Positions 61,412-64,000 of a stretch of DNA of 64,000 nt are shown here, piece after piece; position 1 is the stretch's first letter, and each line of letters opens with the position of its first letter. A program made the position numbers and the translations under genes. The notes beneath the pieces were generated by a model, which did not search any database, was not told where the DNA came from, and worked only from the letters and a program-made list of their open reading frames with translations. This DNA is from Flavobacterium sp. Root186 (GTDB lineage Bacteria; Bacteroidota; Bacteroidia; Flavobacteriales; Flavobacteriaceae): contig NZ_LMHW01000012.1 of the NCBI RefSeq assembly GCF_001428525.1, positions 124,114 to 188,113 on the forward strand. Direction: 5' to 3'.

Positions 61412-62092
61412 TTAGATTTCGATTGTGTCACCAATTTTAGGTAAATAAAGATTAAGATTTGCATTTTTAAAATCACTTAAAGCTTTTTGATGATCCATTT
61501 TAATGAAACCAAAAGTGTCATAATGAACGCCCAATATTTTATCAACTTCAACCAGTTTTGAAGCTTCAATTGCCTCTTCAATTCCCATTGTTAACCCGTC
61601 GCCAATTGGGAAAACGGCAAAATCAAGTTTAGTAAATTTCGGAATCAGTTTCATGTCTAAAGTTAAAGCCGTATCGCCGCTGTAATAGAAATTTCCGTCA
61701 ACAGTTGTGAGAACAAAACCAGTTGCAATTCCTCCATAACTTCCGTCCATAAAACTGCTCGGATGCTGTGCGATTACACATTTGACAGTTCCAAAATCAA
61801 AACTGAATTTCCCGCCCGGATTAATTGGGTGTGCGTTTTCGATTCCGTTTTTTAAGAGCCAGTTGTAAATTTCAAAATTTCCCAGAACTTTCGCTCCGGT
61901 ATTTTTTGCAATTCTTTCTACATCAAGAATATGATCGTAATGTGCGTGCGAAATAAAAATATAATCAGCCTTTATTTCGTCGACGTTAATGTGTTTTGCT
62001 AATTCGTTTGGCGTAATAAAAGGGTCGAAGAGAAGATGCTTTCCATTTGCAAAAACAGAAAAACAAGAATGTCCGTAATAAGTTAATTTCAT
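61412..62092 (-). CDS. Metal-dependent hydrolase, UPF0173 (metallo-beta-lactamase fold)
   Basis: The product is 226 residues with the full metal-binding motif H49-x-H51-x-D53-H54 in ISHAHYDHILD, a further histidine in IAQHPSSFMDG, an aspartate in YYSGDTAL and a final histidine in GVHYDTFGF. It belongs to the UPF0173 / YtkL group, whose substrate is not known. It is a single-gene unit. Confidence 0.92.
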   Translation of the reverse strand: MKLTYYGHSCFSVFANGKHLLFDPFITPNELAKHINVDEIKADYIFISHAHYDHILDVERIAKNTGAKVLGNFEIYNWLLKNGIENAHPINPGGKFSFDFGTVKCVIAQHPSSFMDGSYGGIATGFVLTTVDGNFYYSGDTALTLDMKLIPKFTKLDFAVFPIGDGLTMGIEEAIEASKLVEVDKILGVHYDTFGFIKMDHQKALSDFKNANLNLYLPKIGDTIEI

Positions 62093-62175
62093 GATATATA
62101 GATTTTAGAATTGATAACAGTTAAGTTGATTAATATCCAAAAAATATACCAGCAGAATTTATACTCAATATGTCA

Positions 62176-62922
62176 TTATTCTTCGAATACTTTTTCAGTA
62201 TCAACAGGATTGTTTTCCTGATATAGTTTTTGCCCAATTTTGCCCTGATCACCTAATGCGCGCCCTTTTATAAGCCAAGCGGTTCCAAACGCAAAAAGAC
62301 CCAGCGCTTCAAGAACCAGAGTAGAATAAGTAAACAGTTTTAAATTTTCTGAAACCGGAACTAAAATCACAGAAATCAAAATAATATAACCGCAGGTTCT
62401 GTAAATATTATTTTCGTTTAAAATGCTTTTAGGTGTTTTGATATATTTTTCCTGAGTAATTGTAAAAACATTAATAGCAAGCAAAGCTAATATCAAAAAA
62501 AGCACCGCTGCAAAACCATAGTGCAGCCAGCCGAGCCATTTTTCGGTTAACGGAATTATGGTGTAGATTTTTTGTGAAATATTTTCGGGATTTGTGGGAA
62601 CGAGTGCAACACCAATTGCCATAATTCCTGCAATATTGGTGAGTAAATTATCGTTTTTTAAAATTGATTTATTTCCGTGGCCTTTATACCGAATCAAAAA
62701 TAAACCTACGGCGCATAAAGTTCCGGTAAAAATTTCCCTTAAATTGGTATAGTAATAATCGCTGACAGAAGGCTGGATTTTGGTTTGAAAAAAGGGAATC
62801 AAAGAAAATCCAACCAAAAATATAGGGAGTAAAAAACCTAAATAACCAATCGCCCGCCTGATTCTCCGGTACGTAAAAATATCATAATTTTCAATCTTTA
62901 TTTCTTTAGTATTTATTTTCAT
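62176..62922 (-). CDS. Multi-pass membrane protein of unknown function
   Basis: This 248-residue protein has about six transmembrane helices (beginning IGYLGFLLPIFLVGFSLIPF) with short loops and a hydrophilic C-terminal tail (NPVDTEKVFEE). The arrangement loosely recalls DUF998-type proteins, but I see no diagnostic motif. Its neighbours are an UPF0173 hydrolase and an Mpo1-like protein on the same strand; whether they form an operon is unclear (gaps of 83 and 69 bp). Confidence 0.7.
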   Translation of the reverse strand: MKINTKEIKIENYDIFTYRRIRRAIGYLGFLLPIFLVGFSLIPFFQTKIQPSVSDYYYTNLREIFTGTLCAVGLFLIRYKGHGNKSILKNDNLLTNIAGIMAIGVALVPTNPENISQKIYTIIPLTEKWLGWLHYGFAAVLFLILALLAINVFTITQEKYIKTPKSILNENNIYRTCGYIILISVILVPVSENLKLFTYSTLVLEALGLFAFGTAWLIKGRALGDQGKIGQKLYQENNPVDTEKVFEE

Positions 62923-62991
62923 AACCTGAAGCTAAAGTTTTGAATTATAAAGATAAATTAATTTTGTAATGGATTTAAAGTCAGAGAATCG

Positions 62992-63456
62992 TTACTTTCT
63001 TGAAAACAGATTCTCTACAACCCAGGCCGGACCAATTAATAAAAACTGAAGATCCTTTAAGAATGAAGGTTTTTTGCCTTCGATATTATGTCCATAGAAT
63101 TGCCCAATCCAAGCGATTGCAAAAACGCCGATAGAGAATATCCATAACGGAAAAATCTGCCCGATATAATAATTAATAACTAAACAAATTCCTGAAAAAA
63201 TCGCAATTTTTACGGCCATTGAAACGGAAAGTCTAATGTAGAAAACAAGAACAAAAAGTAACACCACAAAAGCCCAATTTTCGATAATTGGCGCATTTAG
63301 TTTTAAAGTATTGGCAATAATACCGCTTGGAATACTCATTAATAATCCCACAATAGAAAAGTAAATTGCAGGAACACAAATATAATGTATGGCTTTGTTT
63401 TTTGGGTTTTGATGACTTACGGCATATTCTGCAAACCATTGATCTAATGTTCTCAT
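62992..63456 (-). CDS. DUF962 / Mpo1-like membrane protein
   Basis: The product is 154 residues with an N-terminal WFAEYAVSHQNPKNKAIHYICVP, typical of the Mpo1/DUF962 family, and four hydrophobic helices. The yeast homologue Mpo1 is an Fe-dependent dioxygenase acting on 2-hydroxy fatty acids; the paired histidines (in SHQNP and AIHYI) that it needs are present. The bacterial substrate is not known. Confidence 0.85.
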   Translation of the reverse strand: MRTLDQWFAEYAVSHQNPKNKAIHYICVPAIYFSIVGLLMSIPSGIIANTLKLNAPIIENWAFVVLLFVLVFYIRLSVSMAVKIAIFSGICLVINYYIGQIFPLWIFSIGVFAIAWIGQFYGHNIEGKKPSFLKDLQFLLIGPAWVVENLFSRK

Positions 63457-63502
63457 TGTTGTGGTTTTAAGGTTAGTTTACGTAAATCTAGTAAAATTTC
63501 CT

Positions 63503-64000
63503 TTAGGTTTTACCGTGCTGTATTTTCATAATTTCATCTATGATAGAAATGGCTTTTTGAAATGTTATTCCGTTTTCCTGATCAATAGTCAAAGGATGAT
63601 TTTCTTCGATCATTTTTATTTCAGGAATCAATCCTAACCCTTGCTCGATGGCAATACTTTTTAGTGAAATTGTTTTGCCATAAGTTGGCACATCAGTCTG
63701 CATCCATCCAAAATAAGGTTCCTGATGAATTCTATTAGGATCTTCCCATAAATCCATTCGCAGGCAGAAATTGTCTTCGCTTATGGTTGTCCAGACATTA
63801 AAAACTAAATTTTCGGGATAGTCAATTATTGGAATTGTTAATCTTCCGCGGTGAAAAAAATGTTCTTCATCGACATAACACCAGCTGCCGCCATATTCAA
63901 TTCGCTGTTCTCTTTCTTCGGGCGGAATAGCAAAATAGTAAGCTGGAAATTCATTGCCAAAACACAATGGTATTTCATCAAAAGTTTCTCCGCAGCAGGA
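63503..64000 (-). CDS. DUF2199 domain protein, N-terminus cut by the window edge
   Basis: The reading frame stays open to the last base of the window (11 codons upstream of the TTG at 63967), and those codons read SCCGETFDEIP, the conserved zinc-ribbon-like start of DUF2199 proteins. The true start is therefore outside the window, probably only a few codons away. The body has the family phrases FPAYYFAIPPEEREQR, SWCYVDEEHFFHRG and FGWMQTDVPTYGKTISLK. Function unknown; cytoplasmic. Confidence 0.85.
   Translation of the reverse strand, partial: SCCGETFDEIPLCFGNEFPAYYFAIPPEEREQRIEYGGSWCYVDEEHFFHRGRLTIPIIDYPENLVFNVWTTISEDNFCLRMDLWEDPNRIHQEPYFGWMQTDVPTYGKTISLKSIAIEQGLGLIPEIKMIEENHPLTIDQENGITFQKAISIIDEIMKIQHGKT

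Overview
This window is a low-GC chromosomal segment from a member of the Bacteroidota, almost certainly a Flavobacterium close to F. johnsoniae. Four things point there: the gliding-motility pair gldB-gldC next to nadE; many promoters with the Bacteroidota -7 element TAnnTTTG; short Flavobacterium-type signal peptides ending near Gln; and a division/cell-wall (dcw) cluster in the Bacteroidota order. Most of the window is ordinary core genome. There are no phages, IS transposases or CRISPR arrays. What accessory DNA exists is small and non-coding, or a single-gene cassette.

Layout. 0-14 kb: an SNF2-type helicase, a methyltransferase, a GxxExxY gene enclosed in long inverted repeats, methionine aminopeptidase, a DUF445 membrane protein, phosphoglycerate mutase, a DUF5916 outer-membrane protein, two convergent L,D-transpeptidases of different families, and a GNAT acetyltransferase. 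14.2-23.6 kb: two identical tRNA-Gly genes, peptidase E, a chain of overlapping genes (three short carboxypeptidase-regulatory-like paralogues plus a DUF6702 protein), an M1 metallopeptidase, TatA, a PAP2 phosphatase, a phytanoyl-CoA dioxygenase-like protein, an O-methyltransferase and a Lys/Ala-rich lipoprotein. 23.7-27.2 kb: a YceI / outer-membrane porin / YceI-like operon and a second YceI gene. The two YceI promoters share a Crp/Fnr-like palindrome at the same spacing. 27.3-36.3 kb: rlmN, a lipoprotein, a polyprenyl diphosphate synthase, an ECF sigma factor with a candidate membrane anti-sigma, a coiled-coil barrel protein, dnaG and an orphan LuxR-type response regulator. 36.3-40.1 kb: nadE, gldB-gldC, engB and an alpha/beta hydrolase.

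40.4-56.4 kb is the dcw cluster: mraZ, rsmH, ftsL-like, ftsI-type PBP, murE, mraY, murD, ftsW, murG, murC, ftsQ, ftsA, ftsZ. It is tightly packed on the + strand, opens with an array of phased GTGGT repeats (a likely MraZ operator) and closes with a strong terminator after ftsZ. murF, murB and ddl are not in it. 56.7-64 kb holds a YqeY-domain gene, tRNA-Arg, a TlpA-like thioredoxin-fold protein and several small metabolic or membrane proteins, ending in a DUF2199 gene cut by the window edge.

The least explained structure is non-coding: the inverted repeats around the GxxExxY gene and a nearby empty element with the same motif; a 31-bp perfect inverted repeat near 6.9 kb; several REP-like clusters of hairpins; the shared YceI promoter architecture; and the MraZ operator array. 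Among proteins, the primase lacks the usual zinc ligands, MraY has a large insert, FtsZ has a long linker with an unusual C-terminus, and the tandem carboxypeptidase-regulatory-like genes have no known role. All statements come from reading the sequence; no database search was run.
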